DNA from: Zelonia costaricensis
Taxonomy: Eukaryota; Euglenozoa; Kinetoplastea; Trypanosomatida; Trypanosomatidae
NCBI GenBank assembly: GCA_030849075.1
Contig: JASAOO010003550.1
Location: 1 to 64,000, forward strand
Direction of reading: 5' to 3'
Length of the DNA: 64,000 bases
Below the pieces are notes generated by a model. The model made no database searches, was not told where the DNA came from, and worked only from the letters and a program-made list of their open reading frames with translations. Below are positions 10,070 to 19,805 of this stretch, piece after piece (the first letter of the stretch is position 1; every line of letters starts with the position of its first letter). The position numbers were made by a program, and so were the translations under genes.

Positions 10070-11095
10070 CTACTGGGCCGCAGGGGTGCCGGCAACGCCC
10101 GTGTTCTCCACACCACACTCGTCGTTGCCGCGCTTGATCAGGAAGTAGCCCTTGTCACCCCAGTCGGCGTTCCAGCTGTTGGCGATCTTCCAGTACGGGG
10201 TGCCGTCCAGCACACCCCAGCCGACAAGCTTCACGGCGTGCCCGCCGAGGCGGTCACCCGAAACGTGCGAGTACACGCCGCTCTTGTACGCCGTGAAGTC
10301 GGCGTACACGTCCAGGGCGACCTCGAATGGCCCGTTGGCCATCAGCTCGCGCTTGTAGCCATCCTCACTGCTGACAGAGTACGACTTCTCGCCCTTGTAC
10401 TTGATCATCTCATTGGAGGCGTCAGTGCAGGTCGAGTTGCAGGTCGGGGTGTCGTAGATGGTGCTCGGGCAGGCCGGGTACTTGCTGCTGTTCGTGTGGT
10501 GGCCGCACGGAGCAAAGGGGTACGGCTGGCACGTCTCCGACGTCAGGCCCACCCAGGTCCACCACGTCCACGCCGCGCTCGGGATGCCGCCATTGCAGCC
10601 CATGCCGCAAACGAAGCAGCACGACAGCAGGTTGGCGGTCGAGATGCGGCGGTCGGGGATGCCGGCGATGGTGCAGTAGCGGTCCGAGATGGCCTCCGCT
10701 GCGGCGATGGCCCAGCACGAGCCGCAGTTGGACTGGTCGCGGATCTCGCCGATGGTGGGGCACTTGGGCCAGTTCTCGGCCGCGTCGAACGCGTCCGGCA
10801 CGTCCTGGGCGAGCTCCGCCGCTGTGAAGACGCGGGGCGGGAGTGCGGCGTTGCTCATGCTCCGCACGCCCATGAGCTTGCGCACCTCATCGAGGCTCTT
10901 GCCGGTGATAAGGTGGCCGTTGTCGGCAGAGGCCGTCCACTGGCCCTTGGCCTTGGCGTTGATCTCCGCCACGAAGGCGTTGTGCAGCAGCGCCGGCTCC
11001 TCCTTCGGCACGGCGTGCAGGCCGTTGGCTGTGGCAGCCAGCAGCACGGTGAACAGCGCCACCAGGCAGAGAAGAATTTTGGCGGACGCAGTCAT
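10070..11095 (-). CDS. CPC: Cathepsin B-like cysteine peptidase (CPC)
   Basis: 341 residues, ATG at 11095. Residues 1-24 are a signal peptide (hydrophobic LLCLVALFTVLLAATA), followed by a propeptide to about residue 95. The mature papain-family (C1A) domain has QSNCGSCW with catalytic Cys127, GGH with His286 and NSW with Asn306. The Cys-rich occluding loop (about 189-209) contains the adjacent His199-His200 pair that gives cathepsin B its dipeptidyl-carboxypeptidase activity, and the CGSCW/CNGG disulphide pattern is intact. Length and domain order are normal for the family. In Leishmania this lysosomal enzyme is the single-copy CPC, separate from the cathepsin L-like CPA and CPB. The propeptide lacks the long C-terminal extension of CPB, and no key residue is missing. 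Confidence 0.97.
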   Translation of the reverse strand: MTASAKILLCLVALFTVLLAATANGLHAVPKEEPALLHNAFVAEINAKAKGQWTASADNGHLITGKSLDEVRKLMGVRSMSNAALPPRVFTAAELAQDVPDAFDAAENWPKCPTIGEIRDQSNCGSCWAIAAAEAISDRYCTIAGIPDRRISTANLLSCCFVCGMGCNGGIPSAAWTWWTWVGLTSETCQPYPFAPCGHHTNSSKYPACPSTIYDTPTCNSTCTDASNEMIKYKGEKSYSVSSEDGYKRELMANGPFEVALDVYADFTAYKSGVYSHVSGDRLGGHAVKLVGWGVLDGTPYWKIANSWNADWGDKGYFLIKRGNDECGVENTGVAGTPAAQ

Positions 11096-11782
11096 CGTGA
11101 GGAGGAAGGGGCAACGTCAGGAGGGTTGCTGACGGCAGAAGCGAGGGGTTGGCGAAAGGAGGAGGAGGGGGGGTGGCAAACAAAGGAATACAAGGGGAAG
11201 GGGGGGGGGGCAGAAAGGGTGCGTGTAGGGCGCTGTGTGCAGCTGCAGCTGCAGCGTGCCCATGCCGCGACGGTGTGGGCAGCAGAGGAGTGTGGCGGAG
11301 AGGAAAAAAGGGAGGGGCGAGAGAATACGAAGCAAATGTGTAAGTGAGGCGGTGTGCATATTGGACGGAGCGTGTCGAGTCGATCATCCCCGAATAGGCA
11401 CGTGAACGCTGCGGGGGCCTCGAGTGTGCGAGCGACCGGAGAGGCTCGCAGTCATCGAGAAAAAAAAGGACGCGGCATCACGTCCCGGAGGCATCGCCAA
11501 TGCGCCCTGTCAGGGGCAAGTGTTCTTGCATCTTGTGGATGAGTCTGGTATCGTGTTTGAGTTTGTGTGTCTGTGTGTGCATCCGCCTCCGTTACTCGTT
11601 ACAGAACCTGCGCTCTCACGAGACGCGCCATTATCACAAACTACTGTTAAACGCAAAGGCGGAAAGAAGAGAAAGGGGACCCGCATGGACACGGCAACAG
11701 CAGAAGAAGAGAGGACAGTGGGCGTCCTCGGAGCAGCTGCATCCCCGCGCGGCAGATCAGCACTCCCCGCCGCGCAGTCGCG
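11096..11782. other. Inter-genic stretch (UTRs)
   Basis: No supported gene. Purine-rich runs on the plus strand at about 11150-11220 and 11290-11330 correspond to pyrimidine tracts on the coding strand, suitable for trans-splicing of the cathepsin B transcript. Confidence 0.6.
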
Positions 11783-13237
11783 TCACTCTTTCTGGCGCAG
11801 CGCCACGGCGAGCAGAACGACAAAGACGCCAAGCAGGACAAAGAGGATGGTCAGCAGCCACCGATCCATCACCCCGCCAGGCGCCTCGCCGCAATTCGAC
11901 ATCCACGTCGTCTCTACAAAGGCGTCGGAAGCGGGCCGCACAGGCCGCGTCCCCGCACCGCCGCTGCCAGGCGCCGCGGCAGCGCTTGAGCCCGGAGCAG
12001 CAGCGGCGGCGCTGGCATTGGCCGCTGTCGCTCCCGGGGCGCGGCCGTACTGGAAGGCAGCGGGGAGCGGTATCGTCGCCGCCCCACGACCGCCACGACC
12101 GCGACCGCGATGTCCGCCACCGCCGCGGCCACGACCAGCCCCGCGGCCCCCACCGCGGCCGCCGCCACGCCCCCCAGCACGACCACCGCCGCGCCCACCC
12201 CGCCCACGACCGCGGCCGCCGCGGCCGCGTCGGTCCGTCGACTGCGCCGGGCGGCTTGGGGTGAGGTCGGGGATGGCAGCAAGCGGCCGGTGCGGCGCTG
12301 TCGGTTTTTCCGTGTAGCTGTCGCCGCGGTTGTAGTGGACGAAGCTGCAGGTCGTCACGACATGGGAGCGGCTTGCGCGGCACCACGTCCCGCACTGCGT
12401 CTCCCACGGCTCCTCCTTGAGCTTTGTGAGCGCCAGGTTCTGGCGCAGCTCGGCCTCGAAGTACGCCGTACGCAGTCCAGGGATGCCAACAAACACGATG
12501 TCTGGTCGCAGGTGGAGGTCATTGCAGGTGGCCGCCTCATGCGCCGGCTCGCGGCGGCGGCAGACACGCATTTTGAGCGACCGCGCCGGGTTGCGCAGCA
12601 GGGCCTCCTTGGCCGGATTGTCGAGGAGCATGTTCAGGCGGATGAAGCGGTCGTGCACGAGGACAGCGCGGTTGCTGAGGTGCAGGTGCTGGCAATCCAG
12701 GATACTGTGCGGGGCGCTGGCGGTGCAAGCCTCGAATGTGGCCTTCGGGTTCGACTTGAGTTTCCCAGGCACGTAGGAGAGTCCGCGGTTCTTGACGAAG
12801 GCGGAGGGCTTGTACTGCCGATTGCCTATCGTGATCTCGAGCGGCGTCGCGGTCGTGCGCGGAGAGGAGGCGGCGGCGGCGTCGGTGGCGGCCTCGGTAT
12901 CCTCCGGCTCGAAGTCGTACCCAGCCTCCTCCTCCTCCCCCTCCTCCTCATCTTGCTCCTCGTCCTGCTCCTCCTCCTCGCCCTCTTCGCCCTCCTCCTC
13001 GTACGCGCCCTCTTCGTCCTCCTCGCACTGCCCTTCCTCTTCGACGCAGGCAGCGTCCTGCTCTCCAGCCTCGTCCTGCTCCTCCGCCGCAGGAAGCACT
13101 AGCTCGTCCACCGGTGCCACAGCATTATCGCTGTCGGGTGTCTTGGGCGGCGACGGTGCGACCTCCGCTGTGGCTGCTGGCGGGCTGACGTCGCATGTAC
13201 CGGTGCGAGTGGCGCCGTCGGTGTCGACGCCGCTCAT
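11783..13237 (-). CDS. RGG-rich, tail-anchored protein; putative RNA-binding
   Basis: 484 residues from the ATG at 13237 (MSGVDTDGATRTG). The frame remains open 74 codons upstream, but that extension reads as UTR-like Cys/Leu/His sequence, so the internal ATG is preferred. Residues about 50-115 are almost pure Glu/Asp/Gln. A folded-looking middle (about 140-330) contains two Cys/His clusters, CRRREPAHEAATCNDLH and CGTWCRASRSHVVTTCSFVH, reminiscent of CCCH-type fingers but not canonical. Residues about 335-387 are a dense RGG box (RGGRGRGRGGRGG). The last 28 residues hold one strong hydrophobic span (WLLTILFVLLGVFVVLLAVAL) followed by RQKE, a typical tail anchor. Inference: a membrane-anchored RNA-binding protein facing the cytosol. 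Confidence 0.85.
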   Translation of the reverse strand: MSGVDTDGATRTGTCDVSPPAATAEVAPSPPKTPDSDNAVAPVDELVLPAAEEQDEAGEQDAACVEEEGQCEEDEEGAYEEEGEEGEEEEQDEEQDEEEGEEEEAGYDFEPEDTEAATDAAAASSPRTTATPLEITIGNRQYKPSAFVKNRGLSYVPGKLKSNPKATFEACTASAPHSILDCQHLHLSNRAVLVHDRFIRLNMLLDNPAKEALLRNPARSLKMRVCRRREPAHEAATCNDLHLRPDIVFVGIPGLRTAYFEAELRQNLALTKLKEEPWETQCGTWCRASRSHVVTTCSFVHYNRGDSYTEKPTAPHRPLAAIPDLTPSRPAQSTDRRGRGGRGRGRGGRGGGRAGGRGGGRGGGRGAGRGRGGGGHRGRGRGGRGAATIPLPAAFQYGRAPGATAANASAAAAAPGSSAAAAPGSGGAGTRPVRPASDAFVETTWMSNCGEAPGGVMDRWLLTILFVLLGVFVVLLAVALRQKE

Positions 13238-14320
13238 TTTCTTCTCGCGGTGCGGAAGAGCAACGCAACGAAAAAGGGCTGCTAAGCCAGTACGTGCGTG
13301 ATGAGATGCCTTGTCAAGCCTCGGCGTGTGTGCAGCGCGTGTCGTTGACGCGCAGAGGTGGCACAAACACAAGAAACAGAGTTCTATTCTCTGCTTGCGT
13401 TGCTCGTCTTCGATGGCGCTGTGGCGCTGTTCAGCTACTCCGATGCGCACGAGGCTCAAGAACGTGCGTTGTCACGAAGTTCGGCACCAGCGCCTTTGCA
13501 CGAATACTATGCAGGTGCGGAAGGGGGGCTACGGCAACGAGGGCGCCGCGAGCGTAGGTAGGGAAGGAGGGAAGATGCGGAGTGAAGAGAAGGATGGCTC
13601 CACAGCATGTCAGAGCGATCCAGGGGGGCCGCACCTGGTACCTGCCTAGCGACCGCGAGAGGAGGAAGGCGCAAAGCCGCCCCCTCTTTCTTCGTGCTGG
13701 TGCGGAGGCGGCTCTGCCGTGTTGCCCCACCCCACAGTTGAGGCCACAGCCGAGAAGGGAGCTCAACACTCGACGCGAATCCTCTCAGATTCGCGTGAGC
13801 ACAAGCGCAGGTTTTGGGCCTGCTGCGCTGTGGACTCACTTGTAGTTACGTTTGCACTCGTTGCGGAGGTAAGAAGAAGTGCATCCTCAGCGCCTTGCCA
13901 GCAAATACTTGCTCCAGCCCTCAGCGTGTCGATCCATGTGATAAAAAAAGAACCGCCACTGCTGTCATGCCTGTGGCGCGTCATCTTCATCCCACTCCCT
14001 CCCCAAGCTGCTGTGCGCGGCAAGCGACGATGCGCAGCTCATCAACGGGGACGCGAAGCACTCAATTCCAACCCTGGCGACCTTTCTTCTCTGTCTCTCT
14101 CTCGAACGCACCAGTCAATCTAGATGAGTAAATCTGAGAGCCTCTGTGATGCGAGAAGCCCACTTGCGTAACGAAACCGCCACCCGGGCGTCGTCAGGTC
14201 TCATCTCGCGCACCGCTGTACTTCCACTTCCAATGCGGTCTGACACCCTGCGGCGTCCTCTCACGCGGGGGGAAGGGAGGGAAGGCTTGGCGGCGCCATT
14301 TCCGGCGCCTGGGGATCGCA
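13238..14320. other. Inter-genic stretch (UTRs)
   Basis: No supported gene. Mixed composition with short purine tracts (for example 13560-13600) that read as pyrimidine on the coding strand. Confidence 0.55.
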
Positions 14321-15493
14321 CTAGGCAACAAAGCCATTGTAGAGGAGCGCCCAGGCGAGCGTGGCGAGGCCGGCGATGGTGGTGCCGTACGTTGTTTGGT
14401 CATCCAGCCGCCACAGCGCCACGCCGCCGCCGATGGTGGCGATCAGGCTTAGTCCCCAAATCGTGGGGTCCGTCGGAAGCATGAACAAAAAGGCCCCGAC
14501 GATGAAGTCAGCGATTGGCTTGCCGAGGAGGATGAGAACGTGGATGAGAGCCATGGAGGCGGCGGCGAGGTACAGAGAAAGGCCCGCGGGCCCCACCAGC
14601 AGCTCCGGCAAGCGGCCGCCTGTCAAGGCAAGCCTGGTATTCACGTACACCTGCCGTGCCACCTCCCGCACAAGGGTGACACACAGGCCCAGTGCCCCGG
14701 ACGGGTCCGACTGCACCGCCGACCAGCGCAGCGCCACCGTCACTGCCGTTGGCTGCCCTTCCGCGGTCAGAAAGAGCGGCAGCGCCGTGTGCACCACCAC
14801 CCACCAACCCACACCAAAGGCACCAACGGCGAGGGGCACGGTCAGGACCGGCAGCGGGGGGTGCCAGACACGGCCCCAGAAGCCACGACGCCACGCCGCC
14901 ACCGCGTAGCCAGCGAGCAGAAAGCCCTGCAGGCACAACACGCGTCGCACGAACACGTCGACCAGCAGCACCTTGGCCACTGCCGCCGGGTGCCGCGACA
15001 CCACCAGCTCCGTCGCGGGCGGCATCGTCGTGAGAAACGGCGGGTAGTGCAGGCGGCTGCCACCCAAGGCAGCGACGGCCATGTTCACGGCGGTGAGAAA
15101 GAGCAGCGTCACGAACGCCTTGCTGCGCCGTGGCTCCTCGAAAAAGCCGACGAAGGGCGCAATCACAACGCACGGGATGGCGAGGAGGAGGAGGAGCATC
15201 GTCGCCGCCGTGATGGCCGCCTCCTCTGTCGGGAAGCCCTTGGCGGGCCGCATTCCCGGGTCCATGAACAGGTGAATGCCGTCATCGCCGAACAGGGCGA
15301 CGTGGAAGAAGAGTACACCGAAGAGCGTGAAGGGGGCCAGAAACCACGTTAGGTAGAGGCGCTCCGTGTACTCGATGTGGCGCACGTAGGACTTGAACTT
15401 GGGGCTGCGGGCAAGCTCCTCCAAGCAGTTCATCGTGTACTGATTCGCCGCCGGACTGTGGAAGTCCTTGGGGTCGATTCGCTCGCACGACAT
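14321..15493 (-). CDS. Polytopic membrane protein, unknown function
   Basis: 390 residues from the ATG at 15493 (MSCERIDPKDFHSPAANQY). The frame is open further upstream, but that part reads as Cys/Ser/Leu-rich UTR sequence full of polypyrimidine, so it is excluded. A soluble N-terminal ~45 residues is followed by about nine hydrophobic segments, for example LTWFLAPFTLFGVLFFHVAL, MLLLLLAIPCVVIAPFVGFF and LSLYLAAASMALIHVLILL. No transporter signature, P-loop or catalytic motif is visible. I do not recognise the family; a trypanosomatid-specific membrane protein is the most likely reading. Confidence 0.85.
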   Translation of the reverse strand: MSCERIDPKDFHSPAANQYTMNCLEELARSPKFKSYVRHIEYTERLYLTWFLAPFTLFGVLFFHVALFGDDGIHLFMDPGMRPAKGFPTEEAAITAATMLLLLLAIPCVVIAPFVGFFEEPRRSKAFVTLLFLTAVNMAVAALGGSRLHYPPFLTTMPPATELVVSRHPAAVAKVLLVDVFVRRVLCLQGFLLAGYAVAAWRRGFWGRVWHPPLPVLTVPLAVGAFGVGWWVVVHTALPLFLTAEGQPTAVTVALRWSAVQSDPSGALGLCVTLVREVARQVYVNTRLALTGGRLPELLVGPAGLSLYLAAASMALIHVLILLGKPIADFIVGAFLFMLPTDPTIWGLSLIATIGGGVALWRLDDQTTYGTTIAGLATLAWALLYNGFVA

Positions 15494-17349
15494 GGTCACC
15501 GGTGTGTGCGTTTGACGCGGGTGTGAAAACAGTAAGCTGCACGTCGGCGATATGTCGCGCTGCCTGCAGGGTCGCGATGCAAGGCGGCAAGACTCCCTTG
15601 CGAGATTACCGGCGCGATGAAGCAGAAGAAAACTGTGTAGGAATGGTCGCGAACAGGCACCGGATGACACGCCCGTAGGGTTCCGCTCGTCGCTCTTCCC
15701 CCGCGCCCTCTGTCTCGGAGTCTGCAACGTTAAACAACAAAGTACGACAAGGGGGTCACAGTCTTCGATTAATGTCTCTGTATGCGTGTGTATGCGTGGG
15801 CGTGCGTGGGCGGTAGGAGGTGCGACTCGACCTCTGACGACTCGTCGACTCACGAGCGGTGTATTCTCTTCCGGTGAAACATGAACGCATCCAGGAAAGC
15901 CCAGAAGAGCCAAGAGCACGAGGATAGCGCAGCGAGAACGGTGAAACAACAAAAGAAACGGCACGAGCAAAGGTGGAGGGGAGAAGGTGCGTTGAGCCAG
16001 AAAAAGCGGTTGTGCAGCATCGCTGCCGCTGTGCAGCAAGTCCACCGACGCGACCGAGCAGCAGCTGACCTGTTCAGAGAAAAGCACACGCTGCGCCGGG
16101 CGAACAAAGCTGTCAGCGAGTGGCCCCTTTGCGCATCTCCTAGCTCACAGCTGAGAAGACGAGAAGCGCAACGCAGCGCGGGTGCCAGAAAAAGACGGTA
16201 CTCGAAGTTCGACCCGTCCACGGCAATCACGGAACTCTGCCTGACGACCAGCTTTTCCGCAATGGTGCGCGCCGGATCTCAGGCACTCTGAGCGCGAGTG
16301 GGTGTTTACAAGGATCCACTCTCCACGAAGCGAGCGCGACACCCTCCATGCTTCGTCCCGGCTGCGTCACCTCCCCTCCCGGATGCTGGTTTTCTTTTTG
16401 CGCCTTTTGTACTCTTGCGCGCCACGACGTGAAGAACGTGGCTCGAACCCATTCAACCCTGCACAGACACCGCACTGAGGCGAGGAGGAGGGTACTGGGT
16501 GCCGACAGCGCTCCGCACACCCCCCTTCCTCCCACGCGACGCGCACCGCTCGCTCTTTCCGGCTTTCGCTCCACTCGACAGCATTCCACGTGAGAAGAAT
16601 GCGCAAGGCCACCCGACGAGACACACGATAGACCCAACAACGACAAAGAAACAAGACAGCGCGTCTTAAACTCGGCACAGCGCGGGCGTGCGAGTGTGGC
16701 GCAGTGATCTTGAGACTCAGGGTACGGCTTTGCAGCGAGCAGGGTACATCGCTCTCTGTTTGTGCGCTCGCAACTAGGGTGAGCGGTGTCCCTACCTCTC
16801 CGTTGTGCCCACACTCTCGCGGGAAGGTTGTCGCAGTGGGTGCTGGAGACGGACGACAAACGCGAAACGCAGCTGATGTGCGGGCACAAGTCGCTTTTAG
16901 TCCGCGTCCACATCCCGCATCTTCTCAAGCCCAGCACATGCCTAGAGGAGAAGGGCACTCCAAAGTGCGGGACAAGGAGAGAAAAAGAAGTTCTGCTCTC
17001 TTTTCCTCTTCACGCCGCACCGTAGCACCGTTCATTTCACAACGCCTGTGCGGTGCGCGGCGCCAACGCGAGCAAAAGCGAAAAGGCGGCCTCGGCTCGG
17101 CCCTCGAACCGATCTATAGAAAAAAGAGAACTAAACGCAACGAGTGGGCGGCAAAGAGAGGAGGATCAAGAAAGAAGTCCCGTGAGCGTGTGTGTGTGTT
17201 TGTGGAGAAAGGGAGGATGGGAGCTGCGGAGACGCCACGAGCACAGCGACCTTTGCCAGAAAACGACACTGAAGGGAAAAAGCGGGTCAGGGCACGGTGC
17301 GCCGCGCAACAGATACCAAGCCCTCCAGCTCTATGGGAGTCCAGCCTGC
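15494..17349. other. 1.9-kb inter-genic stretch
   Basis: No supported gene. A B-box-like sequence on the minus strand at about 16440-16450 does not sit in a foldable tRNA (see rejected). Pyrimidine tracts on the coding strand opposite 15590-15660 could serve the downstream membrane-protein transcript. Confidence 0.55.
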
Positions 17350-18255
17350 CTAGTCGCTGTCCTCGCTCGAGTCATCGGAGGAGGAGGCGGAGTCCGCCGC
17401 CGCCGCCTTGGACTTGCCGCGCGCGGCGCACTCCGCCTCGTAGCGCCTCTTGTCCTTGGCCGCCAGCTCCTCGTACGGCTTCTTCTCCTCCGCCGTCATC
17501 TTCCCCCACGCGGCGCCGGCCTCGGTCATCTGCTGCTTCGCCGGAATGTCGGTGTGCTTCGCACGGAAGTCGCCGGCAAAGAAGAAGTAGGCCGTCAAGG
17601 GCCGCTTCGGCGCGTTCGGGTCCTTCTCCTTCTTGGCCGACTTGGTCTTCTTCTTGCCGCTGCCGCGCTTGAAGACGGCGCCGCCGGCCGCCACGTACGC
17701 AGCCATCTCGCGCTCGTGGCGCAGCTTATCCTGATCCGCCAGCTTCTGGTAGCGGCTCTTCTCCTCCTCCGAAGCCTGCTTCCACAGGTTGCCCATCTCG
17801 CTGAGAAGCTCCGTGTTCTTGATGTCCGGGTTCTTCGCCTTCACCTTCTCGCGGTTCTCATTGACGAAGATGATGTAAGGGGAAAGGGCGCCCTTCGGGT
17901 AGTTGTCGGGCTTCTTCTCGATCTTCTCCCGCTTGCTACTCTCCTTCTTGTCCTTCTTGGACTTCTTGTCCTTGGAGCTGCTGGGGCTGCGCTCCGTCTT
18001 GGCGCGGCGCGCGCTGACGCTCTCCTTCTCCTTCTGAATCTTGGCCAGCTCGCGCTGAATCTCGGGCGTCATCATGAGCTTGCTCACCATGCTATCCACG
18101 GCCGCGGCGTGCGGGGCGAAGCTGATCTTGTACTTGGCCTCAAGGCGGCGGCGCAGCGTGTTCTTGCTCAGCAAGCTGAGGCCAACGTCGTGCATGATCC
18201 GCAGCATGGACGCCTCCAGGTCTTCCGGGACCGGGCCGTTCGGGAGCTCCGCCAT
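17350..18255 (-). CDS. TDP1: HMG-box protein, TDP-1 type
   Basis: 301 residues from the ATG at 18255 (MAELPNGPVPEDLEAS); the codon at 18267 that also opens the frame is TTG and is rejected. Residues about 9-69 are a DEK C-terminal-like helical domain (NTLRRRLEAKYKISF). A Lys/Ser-rich linker follows. HMG box 1 spans about 118-187 (PKGALSPYIIFVNENRE ... LWKQASEEEKSRY) and HMG box 2 about 212-281 (DPNAPKRPLTAYFFFAGDFR ... WGKMTAEEKKPYEELA). The C-terminus is a short acidic Ser/Asp/Glu tail. The DEK plus two HMG boxes layout matches kinetoplastid TDP-1, an abundant architectural chromatin protein reported in T. brucei to promote open chromatin at Pol I-transcribed loci. Nuclear location is expected from the family. 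Confidence 0.95.
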   Translation of the reverse strand: MAELPNGPVPEDLEASMLRIMHDVGLSLLSKNTLRRRLEAKYKISFAPHAAAVDSMVSKLMMTPEIQRELAKIQKEKESVSARRAKTERSPSSSKDKKSKKDKKESSKREKIEKKPDNYPKGALSPYIIFVNENREKVKAKNPDIKNTELLSEMGNLWKQASEEEKSRYQKLADQDKLRHEREMAAYVAAGGAVFKRGSGKKKTKSAKKEKDPNAPKRPLTAYFFFAGDFRAKHTDIPAKQQMTEAGAAWGKMTAEEKKPYEELAAKDKRRYEAECAARGKSKAAAADSASSSDDSSEDSD

Positions 18256-19805
18256 GGCTGCGTGCAATGTCTGATGTTTGTTGCGAGTAAGGAAGAGACC
18301 TGTGTGAGGGCACAGTAAGTAGCCCTGACTTTATCCCGTACAAGACGGACGCCCGCAGAAAGGTGAGCCTCCGGTGCGCTTGTCTCGAATACGGCGAGGA
18401 CCTAACAGAGAGAACAGGCCACAAGTGCGCGCAATCACAAATGACGTTAACTACTGTAAAGCGCGTAGCTTCTGGTAGGCGCACCGATGCGAAAAACGAC
18501 GTCAAGGAGAAGAAAAAAAAGGTAGACAAGGAGGAGCGGGGTGGGGTCTACACCAGTGTTTCGCACACACAGGGCGAGAGAGTTAGTGAGAGACTGACGC
18601 TTCGCGTGGGCTGCTGCGTGGTGGATGGGGAAGAGCTGGGAGGGTGGAATAGATGCGAGGTGACACAGAAGAAGAGTAGCTGAGTCCTGTCGGGATGCAA
18701 AGGCCCGCGTGCGCACGCGTGCGTCGATGCAGGCGCGGTACGAGGAGGCCGATTGTTTGAGTGGTCCAGAAAAAGGAGGGGAGGGAGAGGGAGTAGAGGA
18801 CGTGGGCACACAACAAGTGCACCGGGGGGCGGACACAAGGAGAAGCTACCGCATCCATCGCTGCCACACGCGCACACACCTAGACGCACGGCACAGATAG
18901 GCGAGCCCCTGTGGATAATGGCAATACCCCTCCCCCGAACTCTCTCCATGCGCGCTTCACGTTTTGCGGCAACGCCTGTGCAATGGTGTACAGTATGTCC
19001 GCTGCGATGCCACGCAGTAGTGCACTGGTCCGCGTGGTCAGAGGTCGCGTTGGCATGCTTCAAATGCCTTCTTCTTGTCGTTCTTGCACTCTGTCGCTTT
19101 CGCTTTGTTTTTTTTCTGGCCTCTGTGTTCAGTTGAAAAGCACCCGAAAACTCGTTTCATGGTGTTTGCACAGTCGCTCGAAGAGGAGAGGAGATGGCAG
19201 AACATGCAGCGCGGAAACCGAGAGAACCGCGCAGCCGCACTGCCACCCTTCACACGTAATGGTGGCGGCGCGATACGGGCTAAGGAAGAGCGGGTGAGGG
19301 GGGGGGGCCAAAGGACACGGCGTGAAGGATCTAGTGACAAATAAGAGCTGATATTGCCGCTGCGACGCGTCTACGAGACAAGATAGGAATCGACCAGGTG
19401 TTCGGCACGCGGCGAGCACTCCACCACCAAAGTGCACGCTACTAAACCAGTGCGTTGATGATCACACGCCGCATTCGCCACGCACTCTCAAGAAGAGGGC
19501 ATTCAACGGAATCCTGCCTCACAAACACACGCAGGACATCTAAAGCGAGAACAGACAAACGCTCATGCACACACACGAACGTCAGAACAACAGAGAAGGA
19601 AGAAGAAAAGGCAAAGAGAGACGGAGCGTGGACGATCCAGTGCTGGGCGAAAAAAACAGACGAGATAGCGAGAGAGCGCCGCAGCGTCTGCAGACACTCG
19701 TACCCCACCAACGAGAGCAGGAGCCAGACACAGAAGGAGGCTGCGACCACTGCCATCAGCGTTATGGCAGCTCTCATCTGCAGCACGTGCTGCATTCCTT
19801 GGTCC
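18256..19805. other. 1.55-kb inter-genic stretch
   Basis: No supported gene. Plus-strand purine tract at about 18507-18525 reads as a pyrimidine tract in the transcript 250 bases upstream of the HMG gene start, a candidate trans-splicing signal. A G9 run lies near 19298. Confidence 0.55.

Noticed and set aside
13238..13459. 74-codon N-terminal extension of the RGG protein
   Set aside because: Translates UTR-like Cys/Leu/His sequence; a good ATG with a family-like start exists at 13237.
16430..16460. B-box-like GGTTCGAG on the minus strand
   Set aside because: The flanking bases do not form a T stem and no acceptor or anticodon stem can be found.
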